From: Cycas panzhihuaensis
Taxonomy: Eukaryota; Cycadophyta
DNA: 64,000 nt
Assembly (NCBI GenBank): GCA_023213395.1
Contig: CM041465.1
Span: 212,791,741 to 212,855,740 of the forward strand
Reading direction: 5' to 3'
This document shows positions 1 through 11,470 of the stretch, piece after piece. The stretch's first letter is position 1; each line of letters starts with the position of its first letter. Under the pieces are notes generated by a model. That model had not been told where the DNA came from and did not search any database. It saw only the letters and a list, made by a program, of their open reading frames with translations. Position numbers and translations under genes: made by a program.

Positions 1-2219
1 TTCAGTAACTAATGAGATATAAACTAAAATTTTCTTAAAAATTTTGAAAAAGGACAAGCTTATTAGGATGTACTTATATGCTCAACTTTAACAGCTTGAA
101 AACTATATTGAATAATGTCAGAATAACTTAAAATTCTACCAATATATAGATTAATAAGGTGTGAATCCAATGAAACTAACCGTTTTGAGAATGGATTCAA
201 ATAAATCACAATTTGAATAATGTGAAGGTATAGACCTCCTTGTGGGGCCTAATAGGAGTAGAGAAGTCAAAATTGCATAAAATTACTAATTAACACTTTA
301 GAAAATGTTGACAAAAGGGATAAAATATTGTTTATAAAATTGTTCAATGTACTTTAAATTGAAAATTTTGAAAAATATATTAAAAAATGTGTAAAAATAA
401 CAAATTTGAGGTAATAAAGTACCTTAACTTTGAATGATTTGAAAAATAGGAAAAATATGTCAAAATGTATTAAAAAATATGTCAAGTTAAAGAGAATTGA
501 GTCAGATTCCCAAAGAAGTTGATGGAATTAAAATCTGATATAAAATTAAAAAGTTATAGCAAAAATGGTAACAGGTGTCTTTATGTAAAATGTTAAGAAA
601 TAAGCTAAAAATAACTAAATTTCCACTTTTAGTGATTAAAATACTAATGAAAATGAATTCAAAAAATTAAAATAAGAAGTGGGTATTAAATTTTATAGAA
701 CGTAGATTACTATAGAAGAAATCCAGGCAGAAAGCAATTTACCAGTAGTAAATTATAGCCAGTTCTAAAAATGATTTTGTTAAAAGTGTGAAAAAGGCTG
801 AAATTTTGAATGTCTGATGTTAAGTTGGCCAAAACAGGGTCAAATTGGCACCAAATTAGTCATATGACTAGTCGAAATTAGTGTACAGAAAATTTCTGAT
901 TTAATGGAACTAGTTTTATTTGAAACCGTTGAACCAATGAGGAGTTAAGGCAACAAAGACACTAATAACTCTATGTAGAATAAAAATTTGAAAAAAAATA
1001 AAGGGTAAAAAGTTATATTATTAAAAAAACTTCTTAGAATATGGGTCTAAAGATAGACTGAGTCGGGATTAAACCCAAGATCAGTCAAAAACTAAACACC
1101 TCTGATGCCAGGAGGGTGAACTTGCTCGTCGAGTTTAAAAACACAAAAAATTTTAAAGTATTCAAGCTCGGATCTCAAAGAACTATTTAGTCAACTTTAA
1201 TTTTTTGAACTTTATAAAAGGAATGTATATATAAAAGTAAAAAACATAAACTGTAGGGAGATGTAAAGAGACGTACGTAATAATGCGTAATGCAGATGAA
1301 ACGCCAGTTTAACATATTGCACGCTTGAATTGCGGATTGATTTAAGGTTGCGTGCTTGAATTATTGCATTAAAAATAAATACTACAGAAGGGTTTTTGAG
1401 CTACAATGAATCTATAACTGGCAACAACATGAAAAAGGCTAAATAGATCATGGGAAGGGATGCAGACGTAGCACTTAAACGACTCTTAAATGGCGAGGAT
1501 GCAGCTCTTAAACGTAAACGCAGTGGATAGTAAGACGAAGACATAGAGGGTGGACGGATATCAAAAGCAGGCAGAGGTACGGAGAGGGGACGCAAGCAAA
1601 AATGAAGAGGGTTCCAAGTTTGGAGTACAATGGCAGGGACACTGGTACAGAGTTGCAGTTGTTAGGTCTTTGGATGTCTGTCGGTTAGAATGATGGATAT
1701 AACAAAGTGGGTAAGAAAATTATATGAACAGTTTATAAAAAATAGTTATATATATATGCTAAGCACTGAGAAGAGATTAAGCCAGCACAGAGGTGTTTGT
1801 TTCGGTAACAACACTACAGATGTACGGGGAACAAGGCCAGAGCACACAGATCACACAGAGCACACAGATCTATCGAGAGAGATATAAAGCATATACAGAG
1901 AGTACGCAGAGAAGAAAATAAAGTATACTAAGATACATAAAACTTAGCCAGGAACAAAGTAAAAACATATATCAAAGAAATTTATTTATTTATTTATATC
2001 TTGAATATCAAAGAATGGAGAACCTGGTTGCCTGGTTACAGTGTTGTTGTGCAGACTTCTAAGCGAGAGGATGTCTTTCACAGTAGATGAAACTCTGATC
2101 TGTCTTCTCTAGTGAACAGATGAGCTTGCTAGAATCTCAGCAAGCAGTCATATGCATAAGTTTTTCCAGATGTATGAGAAGCTAAATCAGAAAATAGGCA
2201 ATAGTATCAACTCAACTTG

Positions 2220-2231
2220 GCTCTGATACCA
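2220..2231 (-). other. Primer binding site (tRNA-iMet) of old family A element
   Basis: The minus strand reads TGGTATCAGAGC, matching the 3' end of plant initiator tRNA-Met, two bases inside the LTR. Confidence 0.88.
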
Positions 2232-2233
2232 AA

Positions 2234-2566
2234 TGATGGAGCTAGAGGAGCAGAGCAGGACATCATAACAATCACATTTTGAGTACAATGACACTTCTGA
2301 TAAATGGCAGTGTTAATAAACACCAGGGAGGTATTCCCTTCCCTTAAATAGAGAATTTTGGGGAGGCGCCAGGTGCTATCACCCTAGCTACACAACAATT
2401 AAGATAAATTCAAAAATATATTAAAGAAAATAATGGTGATATGTACCTCAAGTGAGTGGTCGGTCTGGACGGCTGTTGAGTGGCTCAAGGTGCCTAGGGG
2501 CCCTCAAAGGCAGCTTTGAGGGGCCCTAAGTACTCTGGTACACATACATTGGGATTATTCCCAACA
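2234..2566 (-). repeat. 5' LTR of old family A copia element
   Basis: 333 bp, reading TG...CA on the minus strand, homologous end to end with the 336-bp LTRs at 7826 and 15795. It keeps the terminal TTGGGA-ATAA-TCCCAA palindrome and the GC-rich hairpin. The primer binding site follows after two bases. Its partner LTR is outside the window, so a target-site duplication cannot be checked. Confidence 0.9.
2495..2528. repeat. GC-rich hairpin in family A LTR (old copy)
   Basis: Inverted repeat with 15-base arms at 2495-2509 and 2514-2528, a 4-base loop and one mismatch. Read on the minus strand both arms are identical to those of the young copy at 7864-7897, although the surrounding LTR has diverged clearly. 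Confidence 0.85.
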
Positions 2567-2571
2567 CAAGA

Positions 2572-5500
2572 GAGGGAGAGGAAAAGAGAAGAAGGAGTTT
2601 GCCCTTGTGGAGTAGGTCTAGTTGGGTGCAGAACCAGCCTTAGCTCTTTTCTCTCACCCTTTTAGGATCTCTCCTCATAGCCTCCTTAGAGAAACTAGGA
2701 GATAGCAGGAAGGTAGGGTAGACAGATAAGGAAAGGTGGAGGGGATGCCTCTTGTATATAATGGAAAACTGTAAAAAGAAAGACATACAAGGAAATCCAA
2801 TCTCTTTTAGGGGAACTAAAAGGAACAAAATGGAATACATATAAAGTAGTAGCTACTATGGATACATTAGTGGCAGGTCTGCCTAAGAAAATGGCAAAAA
2901 TAGGCAGTTCTAAGAGGCTTGTAGGTGGATCCCTTCAAGGGCTATGAAACCTAAAGGAGAACTTGGTAAAACTTGATGATTACGTATGGAGGTGAGACTT
3001 GGGGTACTTACTTGCTTGGAGAAGCTTGATCTCAAGCCTGCTACTGTAGATTTGAGCTGGAGAAGATGGATATTAGTCTAGGACACAGGTATCTCAGATG
3101 TTACAGGGCACTTTTGCAGAAAATTGCCTATGAAAGTAGGAGAAGAGAGGAGAATAAATGGAAGAAAATAGAGAAAATGAAGTCTTTTTGGATTTTATAC
3201 CTAGCCCTATCTTAATTGGGTAATTAGGGTTAGGCTAAGACTCATGGCATGACTTATCCACATGACAATTTCATGAAAAATACAAAATTTGCCATGATAG
3301 ATTAAAAAAAAAGATTTATGATAATTGCTTCGCAGTAAAGTTCACGGTACCATAAAGTTTACCACAATACCATGACATTTGCTGCAGTGCAGTGATAGAG
3401 TACAAAATACAAGGAAAAGAGCTAGGGGCCATAAAAAGGGGTACCCAAGCCTATGAGGGGTTAACCCCCCTATCTAGGTGGTTGGGGATAGTCATAGTGA
3501 GGAAATAACTTAGATTAGATGGGGTACCAAAGAGATAGGGTTCCCAAGAAGTTAGTAAATGGGTAAAGGATGCCATTCACTCCTAACAAGGAGCTAGGAG
3601 TTGCGACATGGCGACGAGGGTGTGAATGAGTCACACAAGCTAGTTGACACTTGAGGCAACATGGAGATGCATAGGAAGGTTATGGAGTGCCATGGGGATG
3701 CATGTCCCATGGTCGTCATAGGCTAAAATAGTGTCAAGCAATATGATCAAGCAGTAGATGCAAGACGATCACTCAAATGTATCAATCAATCATGCAGTGA
3801 AAAGTAGGTGCTTCAATTTACCTTTTTAGAGAAGTAGCAAAGGCAAAGGCTAGAAGCATACCTGCACTTACCTGAGTCAACTCACTAATAACCCATTCCT
3901 GGTAGCCAGGAAACACATTACTAATGATATATTTTGAATTTATTGTAGATAATTTCTTTACACATATTGCATGCATATTCTTAAGATCATGTATGTATTA
4001 AAAATAGTCCATTAGATATGATATGAAGATATAATAGTTCATTAGTGAAGGCTTTTATGAGTGTCATGCTAAGGATTTACTGTCACTAATGAGCCATTTT
4101 GGAGGTATTTGTGAGTGTCTCATAATTGAGATTTATTACTAGAATAAATCAAATACCACATTAGTGAAATACTAAATAGGTAGTAGGCCTATACAGTATA
4201 ATGAGCAATAAACCATATTGACAAGTATTTATGACAATAAAAATAATGTATGAAACATGTATATAAACAGGTATATAATACATGGAATTGATTATTGTTG
4301 TTGATCGCATAAATAAAAGGCATATGATCTTTATGAGGATATTATAAATATTGAGAGCATTATGGATGGTTTAATGAGAATACTATGGTGGCATGAAATG
4401 TTTATGAGGGTATAGAAAGGATAAGCAAGGGCATGGCCAAATGAAAAATTATTATTTGATTATCACATATATGATGGCATTTCTTAATAAGGGTTTGTAG
4501 TGGTGTCTATTTAGCTTAGCTAAAAATAAGGGTTTATAACATAATACTTGCATGAAGGCTTGCCATTAAGTTTTTAGTGGAATTAATGTTTCAAGATACC
4601 AGAGTCCTTAAAATTACAAGGAACACCATGAAGGAACAACCATAAATGGATTCCACTAAGATTACTTAGAAAATTGTGAATAACAAAGAGAAGATGCACC
4701 ATTGTATAATATCGCCCACAAAATAATAGATATCATGGTGGATCGTATAAAGCAATGGGGAAGTGATTTTTACATTGCATCTACTTCAGTTGAGACGAGA
4801 CACCTCTAAAACCTGGATGCTTCAATGAAATCACTAACACTTCTACATTCAAAGCATAATAACATGGCATATAATGAAGTCTAAATATGGCCATTTCAAA
4901 TCTCACAAATTCCCATTTTCAAGTTGTTTCTAGGGGAGAATTATGACCTACTTGAGATTTATTAAACATAATTAAACATCTAAAGAATTCCAAAGATAAC
5001 ACAAACTGTAATGATAAAAAATCTCAAAATGGCTTGAAAGTAAGAGGACTCATTACCACAAGCATGCTAATGTAAAATAGTTAGAAACACAAAACCCAAA
5101 TTATAATAAACACTAATCCCATAGAGAAAATAACCACTTACCATGCTAGTAAGGTGCCAAATAAAAAATGTACTAATTACTCATTGATTGATCATTGCCT
5201 ACCCATAATGAAGACAACCATCTAATTATAGGATCCTTCACCAAACAGGTTGAACTGCCCATGTGAAATGAAGGTGATGCACCCCCTATAAAGATTGCAT
5301 AACCATTATCATAGAATAAAATACCTTCGCTGATGAAGATTAAACCATAAAAAGAAGCTGTTATATGTAGATTAGTTTCTCATAGTAAGCCAATGAAGTA
5401 GAAGACTATTTATTTTATTTTTTTTCATTTTATACATAAAGTTATAAATTAATCCATATACAAATCAATCCACGAAGTTGCAAATAATCCATAGAGAAAA
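2572..5500. other. AT-rich stretch with no recognised gene or element
   Basis: Stops are dense in all frames and I recognise no retroelement domain, LTR pair or RNA gene. Its right part could be the more 5' internal sequence of the family B element that becomes recognisable from about 5500, but I could not align it. Most likely decayed transposon DNA. Confidence 0.4.
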
Positions 5501-7301
5501 TAAACACATAAAGAATTTTGATGTGCACAATTTTTTTATTCATAAAAAAATTATAGGTGATTTTTTAAATTAAACTTGAGTTAATAATTTTTTTAATCTA
5601 CATAGTCCCCTTAATGGTTAGTAGGTGGTCACATGGAGCAATCACGTGACTTTGGGATTATTTATAAAGGGAGTGGTCTCCTTGTAATTATAAAATTTAT
5701 AAACTAGATTGAATTACTTTTAGAATCCAAAATCTAATTTCTTAAACATCACATATTTTTTCATGACATACTTATTTTTTACCATAACATTTCACTATAA
5801 TATTAGAATCATGTGTCGTTAGTTGCATTGGAATATGAGTCATTTTAAGGCATACTTTAGATAATAGATAATAGAGAAATTAATAGTTAAAGTTGAATAA
5901 AATCCTCTAAACCTCATAAAACATATATTTTATAACCTTTTTCATAATTTTTTAAAGATAGTCTGATGTTTTCTAAGGTTTTTAATATGATGTTGATACT
6001 ATTTTTGATTGATGAAGAAAGAAAAAAGATGTTTCATTTAAAAATGAATAATTTAAGTTTCATTTATGATAATGGGATATTCAAAACATATGAAAATAAT
6101 ACATAAAGTAGGATATATTTGTTGAAATATTGGTTTGAAATTTTATTGATATATTGTATATGAAAATCCCCCTTGAAAAATCAATCATTTAGTTTAGTAG
6201 AACACACATCACTAGTCAAATGATAGATCACCGGGTTACTTGGACACTTGTTCTTGATGAATGATGAATGAATGAATGATGATGACACCTATTTTAAGAT
6301 GATGACATCACTTGATTGTGCTAAAAGGTCCAATTTGTTTGTTTTGATATTAGAGAGATAAGAAGTTGTTAAGAGTGAATTCCACCTATTAATGAGATAA
6401 GAAGAAAAGTACCATGTGATTGTTTAATTAGCATACCAAATTAGTTATTAATGCCATCCAATTAATATTTAACTATTGAGGTTACCTAGTTGATAGATTA
6501 TTTGTGTTTATAAATGAAAAAATTGACTAATCATATATGACAAGGTGCCTAAAAAATGCATAGTTATGTTATCTTATTATATCTAAATTATCTTGGCTAA
6601 GTAGTTTAACTTGTTCCCAAAGTTAGTATGTTTTAGATAAGTGATTTGATTTGAGTTATTGAATAGTTACCAAAAGAAAGCTACAAAATTATGTAAATGA
6701 GAAAGCACACAATAGAAATCTTATTTACAAAAGGAAAGTAAAGGTTTCATCAACTACTTTTGCATAACACACTTGATTGTGTTGTTCTGACTCTTACATA
6801 AGAGGTGAGATTATGTGTTGAATGCTAATGAACCATATATTTGAAGTAATTACCTAGAGAACTAGTGATTACAAAAGCTAATTACCCATGTATTTTAATA
6901 GATGGTTATTATTTTATATGGACCTAATAATCAATTTATTTGTTGTTGGTTAATTTGATAATTAATATTGATGAAAGTAACTTTATAGGTAAAGATATAA
7001 AAATATTTAGGAAAACACTTTATATATTGATATTAGATGATGATATTAATTGATATTTATAGGTTGGATATTTATAGTTAGTTATTATTAATCCTATGTG
7101 ACTACCTATAGGTTGATACAGGTATATAGGTTAATACTTACAGGATATAAGCACATGGATGATATAATATAGATTATAGGTTATATGTGATGATATATAA
7201 TATATATTATTATAGGTTGTAGGATCTAGTAGATAACGGATATGAAGACATGAAGACTTAAACATTAAAGACCAACAAAGATATTAAACATTAAAGGGGT
7301 A
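5500..7301 (+). mobile_element. Family B LTR element, 3' internal region (plus copy)
   Basis: This aligns by eye with the reverse complement of family B internal sequence elsewhere: 5525-5630 with 59200-59037, 5700-6240 with 45560-45080, and 6290-7301 with 44405-43407 (and partly with 61830-61333). The alignment steps over the gypsy insertion and the solo LTR in the minus copy, which supports both. It ends in a purine stretch (TTAAAGGGGTA, 7291-7301), a likely polypurine tract, just before the LTR. I see no gag, protease, integrase, RT or RNase H coding in any frame. Confidence 0.7.
6255..6285. repeat. Short (ATGA)n/(ATG)n tract
   Basis: Imperfect tandem GATGAATGAATGA-type repeat inside the family B internal region. 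It is not evident in the minus-strand copy, so it arose or expanded locally. Confidence 0.7.
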
Positions 7302-7791
7302 TGTTGGAATATATAATTTAATCATATATTTACTGTTTAATATTATTAGTATAGACACATACATAATCCTACTAATTACATATATTAAGAGATGTGAAAT
7401 ATACACATATTTATTTAAATATATTATTAGTTGATGTAAAGACTCATGAGAAACTATAGGCTATTTATGAGATGATTATTAAAATAAATTTATATACACA
7501 CCACTTCAAAACTTGTAAAAGGTCTACGACTTAGATATGTATTTATTCTGACTACTAAGAGGAGTTCCTAACTCCATCTTCTCCTATGGTTTTTTCCACA
7601 TTGGGTTTTTCATATATATATTTGTTGTCTCTCTTATGATGATTGCTTATTATGCTTATTAGTGCATGATTTATTTGTTTTATTACTTTATATTCATATT
7701 TATCTTTTATATATATACATTCCTCATGAGATAATTTAGTTATTATATATGCATGTTATATTTTGTTATATTATACTCTACATTTCTAATA
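7302..7791 (+). repeat. Family B LTR (plus copy)
   Basis: About 490 bp, starting TGTTGGAATAT after a purine tract and ending near TTTCTAATA. It contains the copia-like motif TTTTTTCCACATTGGGTTTTT (around 7590-7610), seen in reverse in the LTRs at 42959-43406 and 60849-61332. A primer-binding-site-like sequence follows directly. It therefore has a 3' internal end on its left and a PBS on its right. Confidence 0.78.
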
Positions 7792-7804
7792 TGGTATCGG
7801 AGTC
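7792..7804 (+). other. Primer-binding-site-like sequence after family B LTR
   Basis: TGGTATCGGAGTC, two differences from TGGTATCAGAGCC over 13 bases, directly after the LTR end. It makes the LTR at 7302 look like a 5' LTR although 3' internal sequence lies on its other side. Confidence 0.65.
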
Positions 7805-7820
7805 ACAATTATAAATTTTA

Positions 7821-7825
7821 ATAAT
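7821..7825. repeat. Target-site duplication ATAAT, left copy
   Basis: ATAAT directly before the 5' LTR of the family A element, repeated exactly at 16131-16135 after the 3' LTR. Confidence 0.92.
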
Positions 7826-8161
7826 TGTTGGGAATAATCCCAATGTTTGTGCACTAGAGCGCTTAGGGCCCCTCAAAGCCACCTTTGAGGGCCCCTAGGG
7901 CACCTTGAGCCGTTCAAAAGCCGCCCGGACCGACCACTCACGTGAGGTACGTATCACCGCTATTTATTTTTTATATTTTTTCAAACTAACCTAAATTGTT
8001 GTGCAGCTAGGGTGATGGCGCCCGACGCCTCCCCGAATCTCTATTTAAGGGTTGGGAATACCTCCCTGGTGTTTTATTAACACCGCCACTCTTTCGGAAA
8101 TCGCCGTTGTACTCAAGATGGAAGTATCGTGATGTCCTGCTCTGCTCCTCTGGCTCCATCA
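7826..8161 (+). repeat. 5' LTR, young family A copia element
   Basis: 336 bp, TGTTGGGAATA...CTCCATCA. Bases 2-18 form the palindrome TTGGGA-ATAA-TCCCAA, and a 15-base-arm hairpin lies at 7864-7897. A TATA-like CTATTTAAG lies at 8041-8049, with transcription presumably starting shortly downstream (inference). It is CpG-rich compared with the rest of the window. Confidence 0.96.
7864..7897. repeat. GC-rich hairpin in family A LTR
   Basis: Arms 7864-7878 and 7883-7897 pair over 15 bases with one mismatch around the loop CCAC. The same hairpin occurs in the 3' LTR (about 15833-15866) and, with unchanged arms, in the old copy at 2495-2528. It contains no CpG. Its role is unknown. Confidence 0.88.
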
Positions 8162-8163
8162 TC

Positions 8164-8175
8164 TGGTATCAGAGC
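8164..8175 (+). other. Primer binding site (tRNA-iMet), young family A element
   Basis: TGGTATCAGAGC begins two bases after the LTR and exactly matches the complement of the initiator tRNA-Met 3' end, the usual primer for minus-strand DNA synthesis in plant copia elements. Confidence 0.95.
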
Positions 8176-9429
8176 TAAGTTGAGCTAGGTTGTCATTTTT
8201 CTGATTTTAGTTGCTCAAACGTTCGACGGAACATAGCTATATGACTGCTCGTTGAGATTCTGGCGAGCTCACCGATCTGCTGGAGAAGACGGATCTGGAT
8301 TCCATCAACTGTGAAGAAAGATCTCCCACTCGGAAGTTTGCTCTCCACACGGAAACCAGGTTCCTCGTTTCCTTTTATTTTTTCAAACATATTAAAAAAA
8401 ATATTTTGATATATACCCTTTTACTTTATTTCTTTGATCTTCTGTCATCAGCTGTTCTCAGATCTATAATCTAATTTTCATATATTGACTTTGTGGTTAT
8501 ATTATTCATTATTTATATTTCTTTGTTCTTTTCTGTTTGCTATTAGTCTCTCCGTTGTTATTGGCCTATCCTTTATATATTTCTGTCTCGGCTCCTCTGT
8601 GCCGTTCCGGCGTGGTGCGTGGCCGTCCTGCCTCTCTGTGTGCTATCCGCTTCAGCCTCTGTGTTATCACTTGTAATCGGCTCTCTGTCTGCCTTTGGCA
8701 TTAGCGTGTTATCCTCTGTATGCTATCCGCTTCATAGCGTCTGTGTTGTCGCTTTGCCTCTCTCCGCTTTCATTCGCTGCTACTGAATCCGTTCCCCCAT
8801 TCCGTGGCGAGTTCTGCCGCCATCTCTCTGCAGCCTACTCTCTGTTGGGTTTCGCCTCCGCGTTGGGACGTTCGGCGCGCTGCGTCTTTGTTAGCCTCGG
8901 TCTGCTTTGTGCATAGCCCTGCCTATTCGCATCATCGTTTTCCCCGCCCGTGTCCTTTGCGTTGCATCATTTTTGGCACGCTGCGTCGCCCTCGTTGGCC
9001 TTGGCGCCTTCCTTGCAGTCGCTCGCGGCCTCCTCGTTCGCCTTGGCACCTTCCTCTTCGGTTCGTTGTCTCCAGTTGCAGTGTTGGCCGCCTGCTTCAC
9101 GGTATCGCCCGCCTGCCCGACCACGGCCGCCTCGGACTTCGCACCATCGCAATATTTATTGAGATCTGTTTGTCGACTTTGTTCATCTTCAACGTTTCAT
9201 TGACGTCGGCCTTTATTCGCCCTGTATTACGTTGATTAAATTCATATATTCATTGAACGTTTCTGTCATTAAATCGCTTTGATTTTATTCAATTACCTTG
9301 ATTATTCATTAAATCGCCCGTCTTTGCTTTTAAATCGCTTTTGTTGATCTTCATATTAATCGTGTTATACTTCCGTTTATATATTGAGTGTTGCATCTGT
9401 TTTTCACCCGACGAGCGAGTTCACCCTCC

Positions 9430-9500
9430 TGGCATCGGAGGTTTCTATTTCCTGACTGGTCGTGGGTTCAATCCCAGCCAGTTCGACAGAACCATTTTTT
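9430..9500 (+). promoter_or_regulatory. tRNA/SINE-like A and B boxes in the family A leader
   Basis: 9430-9441 (TGGCATCGGAGG) fits the A-box consensus TRGYNNARNNGG except one position. 9465-9474 (GGTTCAATCC) fits the B box GGTTCRANNC. A T6 run at 9495-9500 could end a pol III transcript. CCTCC/GGAGG around the A box would pair as a 5-bp stem with a 7-base loop. The old copy has the same pair in reverse (1110-1099 and 1075-1066) with the same 23-base gap. No full tRNA fold is evident. This may be a captured SINE/tRNA fragment or chance. Confidence 0.45.
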
Positions 9501-11039
9501 AAAAGAAGTTTTTTCATTTTTAAACCTTATTTTTTTAATTTTTATTTTTCCATAGGGTTATTGGCATTTTTATTTTTGGCCATAGCTTCTATTTGGCTCA
9601 TCAGTTTCAGACAAAACCTATGCCATCAGATCAGAAATTTTTCGTAGATCAATTTCGACTGGTCATAAGACCGATTTGGTGCCCATTTGACCTCGTTTCA
9701 CCCCTTTTAACATTGGACTTTCGAAATTTCATAGCTTTTACATTTTTGATAAAATCGGTTTAGAACTTGCTATTTATTGTTGGTAAACTGCTTTGTATCC
9801 GAATTTTTCTATTCGATCTCGTCATATAGACTCTAACACCCATCTTTTACTTTAATTTTTGAATTCATTTTTACTAATATTTTAATCGTTAAAATAAGAA
9901 AATTAGTTGTTTTCCCTGTTTCTTGAACATTCTCCATAAAGATACTTATCACTTTTTTCACTATAACTTTTGCAATTTTTATCGGTTTTCATTTCAAATC
10001 GACGTTGGGAAGGTGACTCATTCTCTTCAACGTGATATATTTTTCATATATTTTGACACATTTTTCTTATATTTCAAATCAGCTAAAGTTGAGTCATTTT
10101 ATTGGCCTAAATCTGCTTTTTTTACACTGCTTAATATATTCTTTCAAAATTTTCAATTGGCGTAATATTAATTACTTCATCAATAATATTTGATCATTTT
10201 TCAGCTTTTCTAAGGATTAATTAGTACTTTTATACAATTTTTGCCTACCACTGCTCTATTAGGCTCCTGAGGAGGTCCTTTTCTTAGCATCATTCAAAGC
10301 GTGACTTATTGGTATCCTTTTTCAAAACCATCATCTTATTGGATTCACATTTCAGCAATCTACATATTGATAAAATTTTAAGCTATTCTGACCTCTTTCA
10401 ATATAGTTTTGAATCATAAAGTTGAGTATATATATTCATCCTAACAAGCTTGTCTTCCTTTCAAAATTGTAAAGAAAATTCTAGTTCATATTTTCCTTGT
10501 TTACTCAGAGTTTTTTGCTTGATCTTTCTACAAGCACTTTACATTATTTTGAACAAGTATTTATTTATAAGGCAATACATAAAAGTTGTTCTTAAAAGAA
10601 GTTTTTTTACATTGAAGAGTTATTATTCATTTGAGAAATTGGCATCTGTTTATCTATTCTCAAAAGTATATTTTAAATCTTGCATAAGTGGAAAGTTTTG
10701 AGCATCATTACTTCCTTTTTTATTGTTTTACTTTAAAAGTGTATCAAAGTTCTTCTTTATTATTGGAAAATATCATCCTTCTTGCACTTATAAAAGGAAA
10801 ATTGCATTTCTTTTCAAAGGCATCTTATATTTGTTTGAATGACATTATATATTGTTTTTGAAAAAAAAGCAAAAAAAAAGAGTTTTTTTTTTATATAAAA
10901 ATTTTCATTTCATCTTGCTTAGAGCATTTTTTTTCTCTGTTATCAAAAGATAATTTTCTTTTTCTAAGCAAGACCACATTGCTAAATAGATTAGTTTTCA
11001 CATTAAATAAGATAAATCCCGAATTGAACCACACTTTTT

Positions 11040-11470
11040 CCACCTTGCAAGGAGCAGTTAGGACCCCACGAAGTTACCACCACTTTACGCTAATCGGCCT
11101 ACTCATATTGGATGAGGGACACCATTAGCTATCAGTGTATACTGGTGGCGGTGAGGTGCGTAACCTTTTTCCTTTTATGGTGTTTGGAGACCAAGGCTAG
11201 ACACGGAGGGTGAGTGCCTTTGGTTCGAGAACCTTCACCGCTAGATCCGTCGTTAGGCATAAATCCGTGCAGTGGACCAACAATTGTGGGGTGTCAAAGC
11301 CTTCTTAGCAGCCCACGTACTGAGGTATATAGAGCCTAGCGCTCAGTACCGGTATAAAGGGTCCCTGTTTTTCCATCTGTGGGTAGGCGCCATTGACAGA
11401 ATAGCAACCGAAGGTTGCCCCAGGAGAAACATAAACTTAGAGCCTAGTAGCCTTTCTAGGTCCTAGTTCA
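11040..11470 (+). other. GC-richer, probably structured end of the family A leader
   Basis: A block of higher GC just upstream of gag, bounded by T-rich DNA, with many short self-complementary stretches and no sustained reading frame. Position suggests packaging, dimerisation or translation control, but that is inference. Confidence 0.4.

Larger units (their letters stand above)
1..2566 (-). mobile_element. Old family A Ty1/copia element, 5' part only (leader + 5' LTR), cut by window edge
   Basis: Read on the minus strand this holds a 5' LTR (2566 to 2234), an initiator-Met primer binding site (2231 to 2220) and about 2.2 kb of leader. It is colinear with the leader of the complete plus-strand copy at 7826-16130: bases 1-240 match the reverse complement of about 10260-10450, and 1060-1135 match 9410-9480. 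The gag-pol part lies beyond the left edge. Nearly all CpGs of the young copy appear here as TpG or CpA, so this copy is much older. The short open frames in 1400-1890 have no counterpart in the young copy and are not genes. Confidence 0.88.

Noticed and set aside
1690-1887. 65-codon open frame on the plus strand
   Set aside because: It lies antisense within the leader of the old family A element; direct CACAGA-type repeats explain the openness. No counterpart in the young copy.
7302-7791. Family B LTR as a simple solo LTR
   Set aside because: Internal family B sequence aligns on its left and a PBS-like site adjoins it on its right, which a solo LTR would not have.
8804-9235. 143-codon open frame in the family A leader as a protein gene
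   Set aside because: Several frames on both strands are open here because of high GC. There is no recognisable domain, signal or matching frame in the old copy.
9405-9500. A genuine tRNA gene
   Set aside because: A and B boxes and one stem exist, but no acceptor stem or D-arm can be formed, and the loop lacks U33. Kept only as a tRNA-like module.
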